This document shows, one piece after another, positions 6,974-15,076 of a DNA stretch of 31,835 nt. The DNA comes from SKVL01 sp051745565 (GTDB lineage: Bacteria; Patescibacteriota; Minisyncoccia; Phycocordibacterales; CSBR16-193): the NCBI GenBank assembly GCA_051745565.1, contig JBNJEF010000003.1, positions 1 through 31,835 on the forward strand, in the 5' to 3' direction. Position numbers and translations under genes: made by a program. The stretch's first letter is position 1; each line of letters starts with the position of its first letter. The notes below the pieces were generated by a model. That model did no database searches and had not been told where the DNA came from. It was given only the letters and a program-made list of their open reading frames with translations.

Positions 6974-7582
6974 TTAACTTCCGACGGTGCTTTTCAAAAT
7001 ACTCTGATGCACCTCCTCCGGAGTTTGATCGCCGTCAATAGAGATAAATTCCACGTGTTCACTTTCTCGGAAAAAATCAATTGCCGGAATAACATTTTCC
7101 TCATACCAATCCAACCTCTCCTTTATCTTCTCCTCAGTATCATCATTTCTTCCTCTACCCTTTAGTCTCTCCATGGCACACTCCGGAGAAACGTCAATAT
7201 AAACAACAAAGGCTCTATTCCTTTTTAAAAATGCCAGTGCCTCCTCCAAAATGGGGGCTTCTCTCAACCGTCTTGCAACTCCGTCAAAAACAAGATGTTC
7301 TTTTCCGGAGAAATTCTTCACCAAAAAATCGGACCACATCCAAACAGGTAAGAAAGCCGGTAAAAGACCTCCTTCATCCATTACCTTTTTAACCATATCA
7401 CGGGAAAAACTTGTGTTATTTTTTATAAAATCTCGAAAAAGCCTTCCTGTTTCTATATAAAGCACCTCCCTATTGGAGGACTTATTTTCAAGATGTTCTA
7501 TTATCTTTTGCGACTGCACTCCTTTACCTGCTCCGGAACGACCGAAAAAGCAAAAAGTGTAAGGGTTGTCTTCTGTATTCAT
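6974..7582 (-). CDS. adk: adenylate kinase, divergent
   Basis: 202 residues. It interconverts AMP, ADP and ATP. The P-loop reads GRSGAGKG (14-21), where typical Adk has GxPGxGKG, so the usual Pro is Ser. FDGVARRLREA stands where FDGFPRTxxQA is usual, and GRGRNDDTEEKIKERLDWY is the segment around the LID, with the DD and arginines of the family. The LID is short and has no zinc-binding cysteines. Position between secY and map is the standard one for adk, which supports the call over another nucleotide kinase. It begins 24 bases after secY. Confidence 0.88.
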   Translation of the reverse strand: MNTEDNPYTFCFFGRSGAGKGVQSQKIIEHLENKSSNREVLYIETGRLFRDFIKNNTSFSRDMVKKVMDEGGLLPAFLPVWMWSDFLVKNFSGKEHLVFDGVARRLREAPILEEALAFLKRNRAFVVYIDVSPECAMERLKGRGRNDDTEEKIKERLDWYEENVIPAIDFFRESEHVEFISIDGDQTPEEVHQSILKSTVGS

Positions 7583-7606
7583 TTTTACAACGATTAATCC
7601 TTTTAA

Positions 7607-8881
7607 TTAGTACTCCCTGAGAGTTATCTGGGCATCTATTTTCTTTATAACATCGGTAACTACAACAACCGTTATCAAAAGAGCCGTTCCCCCGATCGCA
7701 AGAGCTTCTATTCCTGTTACAGCCCTCATAACCAGAGGCAGAACGGCTACCACACCCAAGAAAAGCGCACCTACCAGAGTAATACGAGTAACTATGTTCC
7801 CTATATACTCGGCCGTCGGCTCTCCCGGTCTTATGCCCGGAATGAAAGCTCCCCCTTTCTGAAGATTGGTTGCTATAGCATTGGGGTCAAAGGTTATGGC
7901 CACATAAAAGTACGTGAAGCCCAGAACCAAAACGAAATACAAGGAAGCGTAGATCCAACCATTTTCCAAGAACATTATCATTGATTCCGCGGCGGAAGAT
8001 ATTATTTCATTATCAATATTGCGCAAAAACTCAAACACCATCTGAGGAAAAAGAAGTATGGAAAGAGCAAATATTATTGGAATAACTCCACCCTGATTAA
8101 GTCTTAGTGGCAAATAAGTGGAAACACCGCTACGCATTTTCTCTCCCCTAACCCTTTTGGCATAAGTAACGGGAACAGGTCTTTCGGCCTCAGTAACCAG
8201 AACGACACCGAAAATAACGGTTGCCGCTACGGCCACAAAAGCCACATAGAGAGGCAGTTGCGAAACATCAAAATCAAATATTCTCTCAGCCACCACTCCG
8301 GGAAGATTGGCTACAATACCCGCAAAAATTATCAAGGAAACCCCGTTTCCTATACCATACTGAGAGATAAGCTCTCCTATCCACATCAAAAGAATAGATC
8401 CCGCGGCTATAACAATGATGCTCGTGATCATTCCAAAAGAATCAAGTTGGGGTAAAACCCCTTCTCTGGTAAGAAGGGTCAAAAATCCAAAAGACTGAAT
8501 AAGGGCCAAGGGTACGGTCAGCATTCTAGAATACTGAACAAATTTTCTTTTACCCGCCTCACCTTCTTCATGATAGAGTGACTTGATCTTGGGCGACATT
8601 ACCGTCATCAGTTGCATTATAATGCTAGCTGTAATAAACGGACCCACACCAAGCATCACAATAGAGAAATTGGAGAGTCCTCCACCGGAAAATATATCAA
8701 GTAAACCAAAAAACTGTTGGCTTTCCATAAAACGCGCCAACTCCTGAGGATCAACCCCGGGTACGGGAATGGCTCTAAGTACAGTAAATATGACCAACCC
8801 TCCAAAAACAAAAGAAACCCTTTGACGAAGGTTGCTATCCGAAAATACGAACTTTAGTTTCTCAAAAAATATTTTTAACAT
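7607..8881 (-). CDS. secY: preprotein translocase subunit SecY
   Basis: 424 residues with about ten hydrophobic helices, the standard SecY size. Recognisable parts are the first helix followed by RAIPVPGVD, the plug-region segment FSGGGLSNFSIVMLGVGPFI, the GNGVSLIIFAGIVANLP segment and the cytoplasmic loop KGGAFIPGIRPGEPTAEY near the C-terminus. SecY forms the protein-conducting channel with SecE and drives export with SecA. The exported proteins at both ends of this window would be clients. It is located downstream of rplO by 13 bases, as in nearly all bacteria. Confidence 0.97.
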   Translation of the reverse strand: MLKIFFEKLKFVFSDSNLRQRVSFVFGGLVIFTVLRAIPVPGVDPQELARFMESQQFFGLLDIFSGGGLSNFSIVMLGVGPFITASIIMQLMTVMSPKIKSLYHEEGEAGKRKFVQYSRMLTVPLALIQSFGFLTLLTREGVLPQLDSFGMITSIIVIAAGSILLMWIGELISQYGIGNGVSLIIFAGIVANLPGVVAERIFDFDVSQLPLYVAFVAVAATVIFGVVLVTEAERPVPVTYAKRVRGEKMRSGVSTYLPLRLNQGGVIPIIFALSILLFPQMVFEFLRNIDNEIISSAAESMIMFLENGWIYASLYFVLVLGFTYFYVAITFDPNAIATNLQKGGAFIPGIRPGEPTAEYIGNIVTRITLVGALFLGVVAVLPLVMRAVTGIEALAIGGTALLITVVVVTDVIKKIDAQITLREY

Positions 8882-8894
8882 ATAAAAATGTTAT

Positions 8895-9338
8895 CTAGCT
8901 CTTCACTTTACCGCCCGTCTTTTCTATCTTTTCTTTAGCGGAAGAGGAGAGCTCGCAACCGGACACTACAAGTTTTTTCGACAGCTCTCCATGGCCCAAC
9001 ACCTTAACTCCTTTTTTGGAAGAAGGTTTTATTTTTTTCTCTATTAAACCTTTATCAAAAAGAGAGTCAGGGTGAACATCATCTCCGTCGGAGAATCTCT
9101 CCTCCAGAGCGGAAACATTAACGATCCAATATTTCTTCCTTTTAACAGCATCTTGGGAATGACCCCTTAGTTTAGGTAAAGATTTTATAAAATCGCGAAC
9201 CTCGGGCCTTATCTTTCTGCCGGCTCTGGCTTTCTGACCTTTATGACCACGCCCTGATGTTTTACCACGTTTTCCCCCTCTGCCTATTTGCCTAGATCTT
9301 ATTTTGGATGATGTCGGTTTTAATGTGTTTTTCTGCAT
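8895..9338 (-). CDS. rplO: 50S ribosomal protein L15
   Basis: 147 residues. The glycine/arginine-rich N-terminus (RQIGRGGKRGKTSGRGHKGQ, about 17-36) is the rRNA-binding tail of L15. The C-terminal half includes VKVLGHGELSKKLVV, the usual conserved strand region. It starts only 5 bases after rpsE. In most bacteria rpmD (L30) lies between rpsE and rplO. There is no room for it here, which is a recognised trait of CPR genomes. Confidence 0.95.
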   Translation of the reverse strand: MQKNTLKPTSSKIRSRQIGRGGKRGKTSGRGHKGQKARAGRKIRPEVRDFIKSLPKLRGHSQDAVKRKKYWIVNVSALEERFSDGDDVHPDSLFDKGLIEKKIKPSSKKGVKVLGHGELSKKLVVSGCELSSSAKEKIEKTGGKVKS

Positions 9339-9343
9339 AATAT

Positions 9344-9958
9344 TTATTTTTTAAGTTTTTCAGAATCCGGATGATGAATACTGGAAAGTGCCTGAATGGC
9401 GGCTTTGGCGTTGTTGAAAGCATTTTTGCTTCTGGAGAAAACCTTCGCATTTACGTCTGTTACTCCAGCCAACTCTAAAACTGTTCTTACGGAACTTCCG
9501 GCTATTATTCCCTTTCCGGGTGCCGGTTTTATAAATACCTCCGATGAAGTAAATTTAGTGGTAACACTGTGAGGGATCATCATATTTTTATCCAAAGGAA
9601 CCTTGATCATTGATCTTTTAGCTTCATTGTAGGCCTTTTCAATGGCCAAAGCGGTATCGGTGGCTTTGCCTATTCCAACACCGACGGACCCCTTTTTATC
9701 ACCGATTACCAAAGAAACACTGAAACTGAAGCGTCTTCCTCCGGCCACCACTCTGGTAACCCTGCGAATGCTTATTATTTTCTGTTCAAATTCCTGTCTG
9801 GGCTTACGGGTATCTCGTCTATTTTGGTTTTTCCTTTCTTTACTCACGCTTTCCTTGTGCGGTTGAGATGTCTCTTTTGAGACATTTTTACTTACCGGTG
9901 CCCGGGAGACCTTATCGCTGTTTGAAATATTATTTTTTTGTGCTGTTTGTTGTGTCAT
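9344..9958 (-). CDS. rpsE: 30S ribosomal protein S5 with N-terminal extension
   Basis: 204 residues from the ATG read at 9958-9956. An upstream ATG at 9988 would overlap rplR by 23 bases and is less likely. Residues 1-57 are a Ser/Lys/Asn-rich, apparently disordered extension. The S5 double-stranded RNA-binding domain follows (QKIISIRRVTRVVAGGRRFSF, VGVGIGKATD). The C-domain carries GKGIIAGSSVRTVLELAGVTDV. S5 sits at the 30S mRNA entry site and contributes to decoding fidelity. Confidence 0.94.
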   Translation of the reverse strand: MTQQTAQKNNISNSDKVSRAPVSKNVSKETSQPHKESVSKERKNQNRRDTRKPRQEFEQKIISIRRVTRVVAGGRRFSFSVSLVIGDKKGSVGVGIGKATDTALAIEKAYNEAKRSMIKVPLDKNMMIPHSVTTKFTSSEVFIKPAPGKGIIAGSSVRTVLELAGVTDVNAKVFSRSKNAFNNAKAAIQALSSIHHPDSEKLKK

Positions 9959-9965
9959 TTTTCTA

Positions 9966-10316
9966 TTAAAACTGTAAACCTCCTTCACGGGCGCCTTCGG
10001 CGACCATTTTCACTCTTCCGTGATAGGCAAACCCCCCTCTGTCAAAAACCGCTTCTTTTACACCTTTACTCTTAGCCTCTTTCGCCAATTTCAAACCGGC
10101 ATCTTTAGCGGCCTCCATCGGGTTCTTGTTATCCTTAACAGAAGAAGCTAATGCCATGGTGTGCCCTTTTTGGTCATCTATAAGCTGAACTTGAACACCC
10201 TTATTGGAACGGTGAACAGATATCCTGGGCCTTTCCGCGGTTCCTTCCAATGTAGCCCGTATTTTTTTATGCCTTCTTTTTCGGCTTGCTTTTATATTCT
10301 TTTCTTTGATCATCAT
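9966..10316 (-). CDS. rplR: 50S ribosomal protein L18
   Basis: 116 residues, normal length. The N-terminus is basic (KASRKRRHKKIRATLEGTAERPRISVHRS), and the body has AKEAKSKGVKEAVFDRGGFAYHGRV and ends in REGGLQF, the family hallmark. L18 carries 5S rRNA into the central protuberance together with L5. It is spaced 9 bases from rplF and 7 bases from rpsE. Confidence 0.96.
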   Translation of the reverse strand: MMIKEKNIKASRKRRHKKIRATLEGTAERPRISVHRSNKGVQVQLIDDQKGHTMALASSVKDNKNPMEAAKDAGLKLAKEAKSKGVKEAVFDRGGFAYHGRVKMVAEGAREGGLQF

Positions 10317-10325
10317 AAATATATA

Positions 10326-10865
10326 TTATGCCGCTCTTTTACCTTGTTTTCTTCTGACTATTTCGTTTTCATAGCGTATACCTTTTCCTTTATAGGGTTC
10401 GGGTTTTTTCCTATTCCTAACCTGCGCACAGAAACTACCCACCAACTCCTTATCTATTCCTTTAACGGACACGGTGTTCTTCTCGGTTGCCACCTCCAAT
10501 TCTTCCGGTATGGTAATAACAACAGGATGAGAAAATCCCACTTTAAGAGTAAGAGTATTACCGGAAACTTCAACGGTATATCCAACTCCTTCAATAACCA
10601 GCCTTTTTTCAAAACGATTACTTACACCTTCTACCATATTTGCAACATGAGAAGCATAAGTTCCCCACAAAGATCTAGAGAAAATATCATCACCTTTTAC
10701 ATCAAAAGATATGGAATCTTCCTCCAACTTAACATCAACTTCAGGACGAAGTTTACGGGAAAGGCTACCATGCGGTCCAGTAACACTGAACACTCTACTC
10801 TGAGGATCAAAATCAGCTTTTACACCTTGGGGTATCTTTATTACCTGTTTACCTACGCGTGACAT
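10326..10865 (-). CDS. rplF: 50S ribosomal protein L6
   Basis: 179 residues from the ATG at 10865, giving the usual MSRVGKQVIKIP start. The frame is open to 10889, but that would overlap rpsH and add a foreign octapeptide. Two similar L6 domains are present, with the C-terminal signature KPEPYKGKGIRYENEIVRRKQGK. L6 lies near the sarcin-ricin loop and the factor-binding site. Confidence 0.95.
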   Translation of the reverse strand: MSRVGKQVIKIPQGVKADFDPQSRVFSVTGPHGSLSRKLRPEVDVKLEEDSISFDVKGDDIFSRSLWGTYASHVANMVEGVSNRFEKRLVIEGVGYTVEVSGNTLTLKVGFSHPVVITIPEELEVATEKNTVSVKGIDKELVGSFCAQVRNRKKPEPYKGKGIRYENEIVRRKQGKRAA

Positions 10866-10875
10866 AATTGCATTC

Positions 10876-11280
10876 TTACCATATATCAAAAAGAATTTCT
10901 CCTCCCACTCCCTCTTTAATGGCCTGCTTATGAGTCAAAACACCTTTGGGAGTAGAGATAACCCTCGTAGAAAGAGCGTCTTTCCCATTTTTAATATCAC
11001 TAACACCGAGATAGACCCTGCAAGAAGGTTTGGATATGCGAGAAAACCCTTTCATCACCGGATCTTTGCCGTTTTCTTCTCTGTATCGTATCTCAACCTC
11101 AATATTCTTACCGGCTTTTTTATTATTTTTATTTAAAGCAAAAGCAGATATGAATCCCTCAGATCTCAAAACTTCCGTTATGGACTCAGTCAACTTGGTA
11201 GCGGGAAAAGAGACGGTATCTTTACCTACGAGTGTATTTGTATATATGCGGTTAAGCATGTCTGCCACTTTGTCATTCAT
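10876..11280 (-). CDS. rpsH: 30S ribosomal protein S8
   Basis: 134 residues. The N-terminus NDKVADMLNRIYTN and the C-terminal STPKGVLTHKQAIKEGVGGEIL are clear S8 signatures, though variants such as STPKG for STSKG are seen. S8 binds helix 21 of 16S rRNA and in E. coli represses the spc operon by binding mRNA near rplE. Here the equivalent place, just upstream of rpsN, holds a promoter and leader hairpins. Confidence 0.95.
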   Translation of the reverse strand: MNDKVADMLNRIYTNTLVGKDTVSFPATKLTESITEVLRSEGFISAFALNKNNKKAGKNIEVEIRYREENGKDPVMKGFSRISKPSCRVYLGVSDIKNGKDALSTRVISTPKGVLTHKQAIKEGVGGEILFDIW

Positions 11281-11286
11281 AATGAT

Positions 11287-11472
11287 CTACCAAGATGATT
11301 TTTTTATACCGGGTATCTTACCTTCATTGGCCATTTCCCTGAAGCATATTCTGCAAAGATCAAAATCCCTCATATATCCGCGTTTTCTTCCGCAAACAAA
11401 ACACCTGCGAAGCTTTCGGGATTTGTATTTCGGTTCTTTTAATGATTTTGCGATTATTGCTTTTCTGGCCAT
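11287..11472 (-). CDS. rpsN: 30S ribosomal protein S14, zinc type
   Basis: 61 residues from the ATG at 11472, the length of the zinc-binding (type Z) S14. Four cysteines in CFVC and CRIC form the zinc site, and the C-terminus GKIPGIKKSSW is typical. The frame is open 30 codons further upstream, but that stretch lies in the promoter/leader region and has no S14 similarity. S14 is a late-assembling protein of the 30S head. Confidence 0.95.
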   Translation of the reverse strand: MARKAIIAKSLKEPKYKSRKLRRCFVCGRKRGYMRDFDLCRICFREMANEGKIPGIKKSSW

Positions 11473-11576
11473 GATTAAATTATCTTTTTTATGAACGCTT
11501 TTTACTTCAAAACAGAAAATGTCTTGAAACGCAACATACCCAAAGTGGCACGTCAGCCACAAAAAGCGTAGGAACT
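11473..11576 (-). promoter_or_regulatory. rpsN leader with hairpin
   Basis: The leader is about 98 bases from the promoter at 11577-11605. Near its 5' end is a hairpin GTGGC-TGACGT-GCCAC (plus 11547-11562). It is a plausible site for feedback control of the downstream ribosomal genes, but no protein-binding motif could be identified. Confidence 0.4.
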
Positions 11577-11605
11577 ATCCTAGCAAGAGGCGACCTTCTT
11601 GTCAA
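11577..11605 (-). promoter_or_regulatory. internal promoter before rpsN
   Basis: On the minus strand, TTGACA (plus 11600-11605) and TAGGAT (plus 11577-11582) are separated by exactly 17 bp, in the 193-bp gap between rplE and rpsN. AAGAGGC and GCCTCTT flank the -35 region as an inverted repeat, which could act as an operator or as a hairpin in readthrough RNA. Confidence 0.75.
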
Positions 11606-11665
11606 ACCAGAGGCCTCTTTTTGGGGTTATTTTCGTGTTCCTGCCCCGGATGTTTAAAAAGTGGT

Positions 11666-12208
11666 CTACTCTTCTCTCTTTTTGAAAGGAACGCCAATAT
11701 GCTCCAAGAAAATCTCCGATTCCGCTTTATCTGAGGATGTGGTAACGATAGTAACAGAAAACCCAAAGATGTTCTTGAGTTCTTCGTCAGGGGTTTCGGG
11801 AAAGATCGTATGGTCAGAGATACCTATGGTCATATTACCCATATCGTCAACCGAATCCCTGGATAGTCCTTTAAAATCCTTCGTTCTTGGTAAAGCTATA
11901 TGAAAAAGCTTTTCTAGAAAATCATACATTCTCTTACCTCTCATCGTAACCCTGTAGCCTATTATATCCCCTTCCCGAACCTTAAAAGAAGCTATGGATT
12001 TGGAAGCCCCGCAAAGAGCGACTTTTTGGCCGGTTATCTTATTCAAACGATCTTGAATGAGTTCTTGCTTCTCCTTGCTTTGAACAGATCCTATGCCGGC
12101 GTTTACTACCACTTTAACTATACGTGGAGCCTCAAAAGGGTTTGTATAACCGAATTGATCTTTTAAGGTTTCAAGAGTTTTATTTTCTTTTTCTTTTACT
12201 TGTGTCAT
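11666..12208 (-). CDS. rplE: 50S ribosomal protein L5
   Basis: 180 residues, normal length. It shows IVKVVVNAGIGSV, ITGQKVALCGASKSIASFKVREGDIIGYRVTMRG and a C-terminal DEELKNIFGFSVTIVTTSSD, all L5 landmarks. L5 binds 5S rRNA and contacts the P-site tRNA and S13 through bridge B1b. Its start overlaps the rplX stop by 4 bases, so translation is coupled. Confidence 0.96.
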   Translation of the reverse strand: MTQVKEKENKTLETLKDQFGYTNPFEAPRIVKVVVNAGIGSVQSKEKQELIQDRLNKITGQKVALCGASKSIASFKVREGDIIGYRVTMRGKRMYDFLEKLFHIALPRTKDFKGLSRDSVDDMGNMTIGISDHTIFPETPDEELKNIFGFSVTIVTTSSDKAESEIFLEHIGVPFKKREE

Positions 12209-12510
12209 ATTTCTTTACCGCTTTTTTTACTTATGCGAACATATCCTGTCTGTGTTTTCTTTTTTCCCACTCTGGAAGGTTCGCCCGATTCCGGATCCAC
12301 AATAGCCACATTGGAAACATCTATAGGATACGGGACCTCTAACACCTGGCTTTCTTCTTTCTTGCTCCTTCTGCGTCTGTGAACTTTTTTTATGTTCACC
12401 CCAGCAATTACAACCTTTCTCTCCGAAGGAAGAGCTTTGCTTACCGTACCCTTTTTTCCTTTATCTTTTCCGGCTATTACTACCACCGGATCGTCTTTTT
12501 TTATCTTCAT
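12205..12510 (-). CDS. rplX: 50S ribosomal protein L24
   Basis: 101 residues. The KOW motif is at the N-terminus (DPVVVIAGKDKGKKGTVSKALP), followed by VIAGVNIKKVHRR and SNVAIVDPESGEPSRVG. L24 binds 23S rRNA early in 50S assembly. A 73-base gap separates it from rplN. It contains a weak promoter-like pair, TTGCAT and TAGGTT 17 bp apart on the minus strand, which I would not rely on. Confidence 0.96.
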   Translation of the reverse strand: MKIKKDDPVVVIAGKDKGKKGTVSKALPSERKVVIAGVNIKKVHRRRRSKKEESQVLEVPYPIDVSNVAIVDPESGEPSRVGKKKTQTGYVRISKKSGKEI

Positions 12511-12583
12511 AAATAAGCAATTAATGACCTATACAACCTACAACAAAAGTACCCTTAATGCAAACACGTCCTTTTAGACCTTA

Positions 12584-12955
12584 TTAGATCACCTCGGGAG
12601 CCAGAGAAGCAATTTTCTGATAGCCTTTCTCCGAAAGCTCTCGCGGGATGGGACCGAATATGCGTCCACCCAAAGGGTCTTTATTATTCTTATTGATAAC
12701 GACAACGGCGTTCTCGTCAAAACGAACATAAAAACCTCCCTTCCTGCGAAAGGCCGCTCTTTGCCTTACCACAACCCCGTAGAGTACATCCTTTTTCTTT
12801 ACCTGTTTTCGCGGTTCCGCTTTTTGTACGGAAAATACCACCACATCTCCGATGCGGGCATACCTTCTGCGCGTGCCACCTAATACTTTGAAAACTCGCC
12901 CGACTTTTGCACCGGTATTATCAGCAATATTCACAATAGTTTGAGGCTGTATCAT
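12584..12955 (-). CDS. rplN: 50S ribosomal protein L14
   Basis: 123 residues, standard. MIQPQTIVNIADNTGAKVGRVFKVLGG at the start and GRIFGPIPRELSEKGYQKIASLAPEVI at the end are diagnostic. L14 lies at the subunit interface next to L19 and takes part in bridges B5 and B8. It follows rpsQ after one base. Confidence 0.97.
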   Translation of the reverse strand: MIQPQTIVNIADNTGAKVGRVFKVLGGTRRRYARIGDVVVFSVQKAEPRKQVKKKDVLYGVVVRQRAAFRRKGGFYVRFDENAVVVINKNNKDPLGGRIFGPIPRELSEKGYQKIASLAPEVI

Positions 12956-12956
12956 A

Positions 12957-13211
12957 TTATTTTCTCACTATTTTGAAGTGTTTATCCTTGGAAATAGGGG
13001 AGGTTTCTTCTATCAACACCTCATCCCCCAAAGAAACAAGATTACCTTTATCATGAACTTTATAGCGTTTCCGGGTCCTTATGTATTTTTTATAACGTGG
13101 ATGTTTAAAATATCGGGAAACAGTAACCACCACCGTATCCTTCATAGCGGTTGAAACAACCTTTCCGGAAAACCTTTTCTTTTTTACATTTTTCTCCTTT
13201 TTATTTTCCAT
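12957..13211 (-). CDS. rpsQ: 30S ribosomal protein S17
   Basis: 84 residues. The OB-fold core reads FSGKVVSTAMKDTVVVTVSRYFKHPRYKKYIRTRKRYKVHD, with the C-terminal GDEVLIEETSPISKDKHFKIV. It carries a lysine-rich N-terminal tail of about 12 residues. S17 binds the 5' domain of 16S rRNA early in 30S assembly. An AGGAGG upstream is simply the Gly-Gly end of rpmC and lies too far from the ATG (about 13 bases) to be a good SD. Confidence 0.95.
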   Translation of the reverse strand: MENKKEKNVKKKRFSGKVVSTAMKDTVVVTVSRYFKHPRYKKYIRTRKRYKVHDKGNLVSLGDEVLIEETSPISKDKHFKIVRK

Positions 13212-13217
13212 ATGAAT

Positions 13218-13412
13218 TTAATTTCCTCCTACTCTGGCCCTCATTTCCGTAAGAATACGGGCAATATCGCGACGAATTTTTCTTTTAAAATAAGCATCTT
13301 TGTTCTTGCTTCCCGCTGTATCAAAACGAGCATCACGAAGTTCTTTACGTTTTTGGTTCAGAAGTTCTATTAACTCCGTGTCTTTCTTCTCTTTTATTTC
13401 CGTGGGTTTCAT
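13218..13412 (-). CDS. rpmC: 50S ribosomal protein L29
   Basis: 64 residues, two antiparallel helices. It has the L29 pattern of KDTELIELLNQKRKELRDARFDTA followed by a basic second helix ending RDIARILTEMRARVGGN. It sits at the polypeptide exit tunnel beside L23 and helps dock trigger factor and SRP. Fifty-eight bases separate it from rplP. Confidence 0.94.
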   Translation of the reverse strand: MKPTEIKEKKDTELIELLNQKRKELRDARFDTAGSKNKDAYFKRKIRRDIARILTEMRARVGGN

Positions 13413-13470
13413 ATTTTCGCCAAATATCAGAACGGGAGTTTACCTTACTCGCCCCCGATTTGCAAGCTCA

Positions 13471-13890
13471 TTAATATCTTTTAACGATCTTTGTTTTAAC
13501 CGGTAATTTTGTTCCCGCTTTTCTTAAAACCTCGGAAGCCAACGCGTCAGATAGCCCATCAACCTCAAAAAGAATTCTCCCGGGATCAACCTCTACACAA
13601 AAACCTTGCGGATCTCCTTTTCCTTTACCCATTTTAACTTCCGCCGGCTTTGCTGTATAAGGACGATCTGGAAATATCCTTATCCACATTTTTCCGGTTT
13701 TTTTGGTAGAACGGGCCGTAACCTTTCTGGCAGCTTCTATTTGGTTTGAAGTTATTTTACCGGCAGTTACCGCTTTTAGGGCATGTGAACCGAAAGAGAT
13801 TTTAACACCGCGCGTTGCCACACTTGCCTTTTTCAGGTTTCGTCTTTCCGTATGCCACTTTCTGAATTTTATTTTTTTTGGGAAAAGCAT
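13471..13890 (-). CDS. rplP: 50S ribosomal protein L16
   Basis: 139 residues, standard length. It shows MLFPKKIKFRKWHTERR at the start, ISFGSHALKAV, IEAARKVTARSTKKTGKMWIRIFPDRPYTAKPAEVKMGKGKG and ILFEVDGL. L16 is placed late in 50S assembly and helps align the A-site tRNA. The order rpsC-rplP-rpmC is the common bacterial one. Confidence 0.97.
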   Translation of the reverse strand: MLFPKKIKFRKWHTERRNLKKASVATRGVKISFGSHALKAVTAGKITSNQIEAARKVTARSTKKTGKMWIRIFPDRPYTAKPAEVKMGKGKGDPQGFCVEVDPGRILFEVDGLSDALASEVLRKAGTKLPVKTKIVKRY

Positions 13891-13913
13891 AATAACTGTT
13901 CTTAATGTTTATC

Positions 13914-14609
13914 TTACGATTCAGACCTTCTACTTGAAAGCTTTGACTTTATCTGACTATCAAAGATATCCCCTTTGTATATCCATACCTGAATACCCAA
14001 AGTTCCGTAAGGGAGGCGAGCTTCAAATCTGGCAAAATCAATGTCAGCACGAAGAGTTTGAAGCGGTATTCTGCCTTTTTTGATCTTTTCTTTACGTGCC
14101 ATATCAGCGCCACCCAAACGACCTGAAACAACCACTTTGACTCCTTGAACATCCCTGTTGGCCATGACTTTCTCCACGGTCTGCTTCACCACACGTCTGA
14201 AAGGAAGACGCTTCTCCAATCCCTCGGCGATCATTTGAGCCACAATGGAAGCGTTTGATTCGGGGGATTTTATCTCCTGAATATCCAAACGAAGATCTTT
14301 ACTGCCAAGCAACCCTCTTTTGTTAAGAAGAGAAACAAGTTCTTTTTTCAGCCTTGTTGATCCTTCTCCCTTCTTTCCTATGACCATACCAGGTCTTGAA
14401 GTTTCAATTATGACCTTTATGGCATTCTCTTCTCTTTCAACATCTATGTTACCCACAAAAAAACCACGCATCCTTTTATCCAGGAAATTCCTCAAAACAA
14501 CATCCCCTTTTAAGGATTCAATATAGGAGCTCTTGGTACCGAACCACCGAGACTTCCAGTCTCTGATAATTCCTAATCTTTGTGAATATGGGTGGACAAC
14601 GTGGGTCAT
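13914..14609 (-). CDS. rpsC: 30S ribosomal protein S3
   Basis: 231 residues. The N-terminal region has the expected HPYSQRLGIIRDWKSRWF. The KH domain follows with RPGMVIGKKGEG (GxxG motif), and the C-domain carries GRLGGADMARKEKIKKGRIPLQTLRADIDFA and GTLGIQVWIYKG. S3 sits at the mRNA entry channel with S4 and S5 and contributes to helicase activity. It starts 14 bases after rplV. Confidence 0.97.
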   Translation of the reverse strand: MTHVVHPYSQRLGIIRDWKSRWFGTKSSYIESLKGDVVLRNFLDKRMRGFFVGNIDVEREENAIKVIIETSRPGMVIGKKGEGSTRLKKELVSLLNKRGLLGSKDLRLDIQEIKSPESNASIVAQMIAEGLEKRLPFRRVVKQTVEKVMANRDVQGVKVVVSGRLGGADMARKEKIKKGRIPLQTLRADIDFARFEARLPYGTLGIQVWIYKGDIFDSQIKSKLSSRRSES

Positions 14610-14623
14610 AATATTAATGATAA

Positions 14624-15076
14624 CTAAGAAGTTTTATTTTTTGTTGTTAATTTTTTCTTGGACACACCTTTTTCTTCCTTTTTAACCTTGGAAACTTTTT
14701 CTTTTTCGGTTTCTTTGTCTTTTCTTTCCTCAGATACCTCGCTCTCTTTGGGTGCCAAAACTATATTTATATGACTGGTCCTCTTTCTGATGATAAAAGC
14801 TCTTCCAAAAGCTCTGGGCATCATACGGAAAAGAGTAGGGCCTTCATCAACCCAGATGCGTTTAATAAAAAGATCCGATCCTATATTCCTGTCTTGTGCG
14901 TTGGCCTCTGCCGACTTTATAAGCTTCAACATTGTTGGAGCAACCCTCTTAGAGGCACTGTTAAGCTCAGCCCTCGCCTCCTCAACGGACTTTCCGGCGA
15001 TCCCTCTCGCCAAAAGGCGAACCTTTCTGGGAGACTGTCTGTATGTTTTAAGTTTAGCTTTTGCTTCCATGATCAT
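14624..15076 (-). CDS. rplV: 50S ribosomal protein L22 with charged C-terminal tail
   Basis: 150 residues against about 110-120 in most bacteria. The core shows YRQSPRKVRLLARGIAGKSVEEA, SAEANAQD and the tunnel hairpin segment GPTLFRMMPRAFGRAFIIRKRTSHINIVL. The last 40 residues are a Lys/Glu-rich tail, probably disordered and extending from the outer end of the protein. The extended hairpin lines the exit tunnel. The ATG overlaps the rpsS stop codon (ATGA), so the two are coupled. Confidence 0.95.
   Translation of the reverse strand: MIMEAKAKLKTYRQSPRKVRLLARGIAGKSVEEARAELNSASKRVAPTMLKLIKSAEANAQDRNIGSDLFIKRIWVDEGPTLFRMMPRAFGRAFIIRKRTSHINIVLAPKESEVSEERKDKETEKEKVSKVKKEEKGVSKKKLTTKNKTS

Noticed and set aside
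10161..10862. 233-codon plus-strand frame opposite rplF and rplR
   Set aside because: Composition (Phe/Tyr/Ser-rich) is that of an antisense shadow of two certain ribosomal genes.
11577..11605. AGAGGCCTCTTTTT on the plus strand as a terminator
   Set aside because: It is a loop-less palindrome and no plus-strand gene precedes it; the minus-strand promoter reading is stronger.
12511..12583. TTGCAT and TAGGTT 17 bp apart in the gap between rplN and rplX
   Set aside because: The -10 is poor, there is no terminator upstream and the operon is continuous on both sides.
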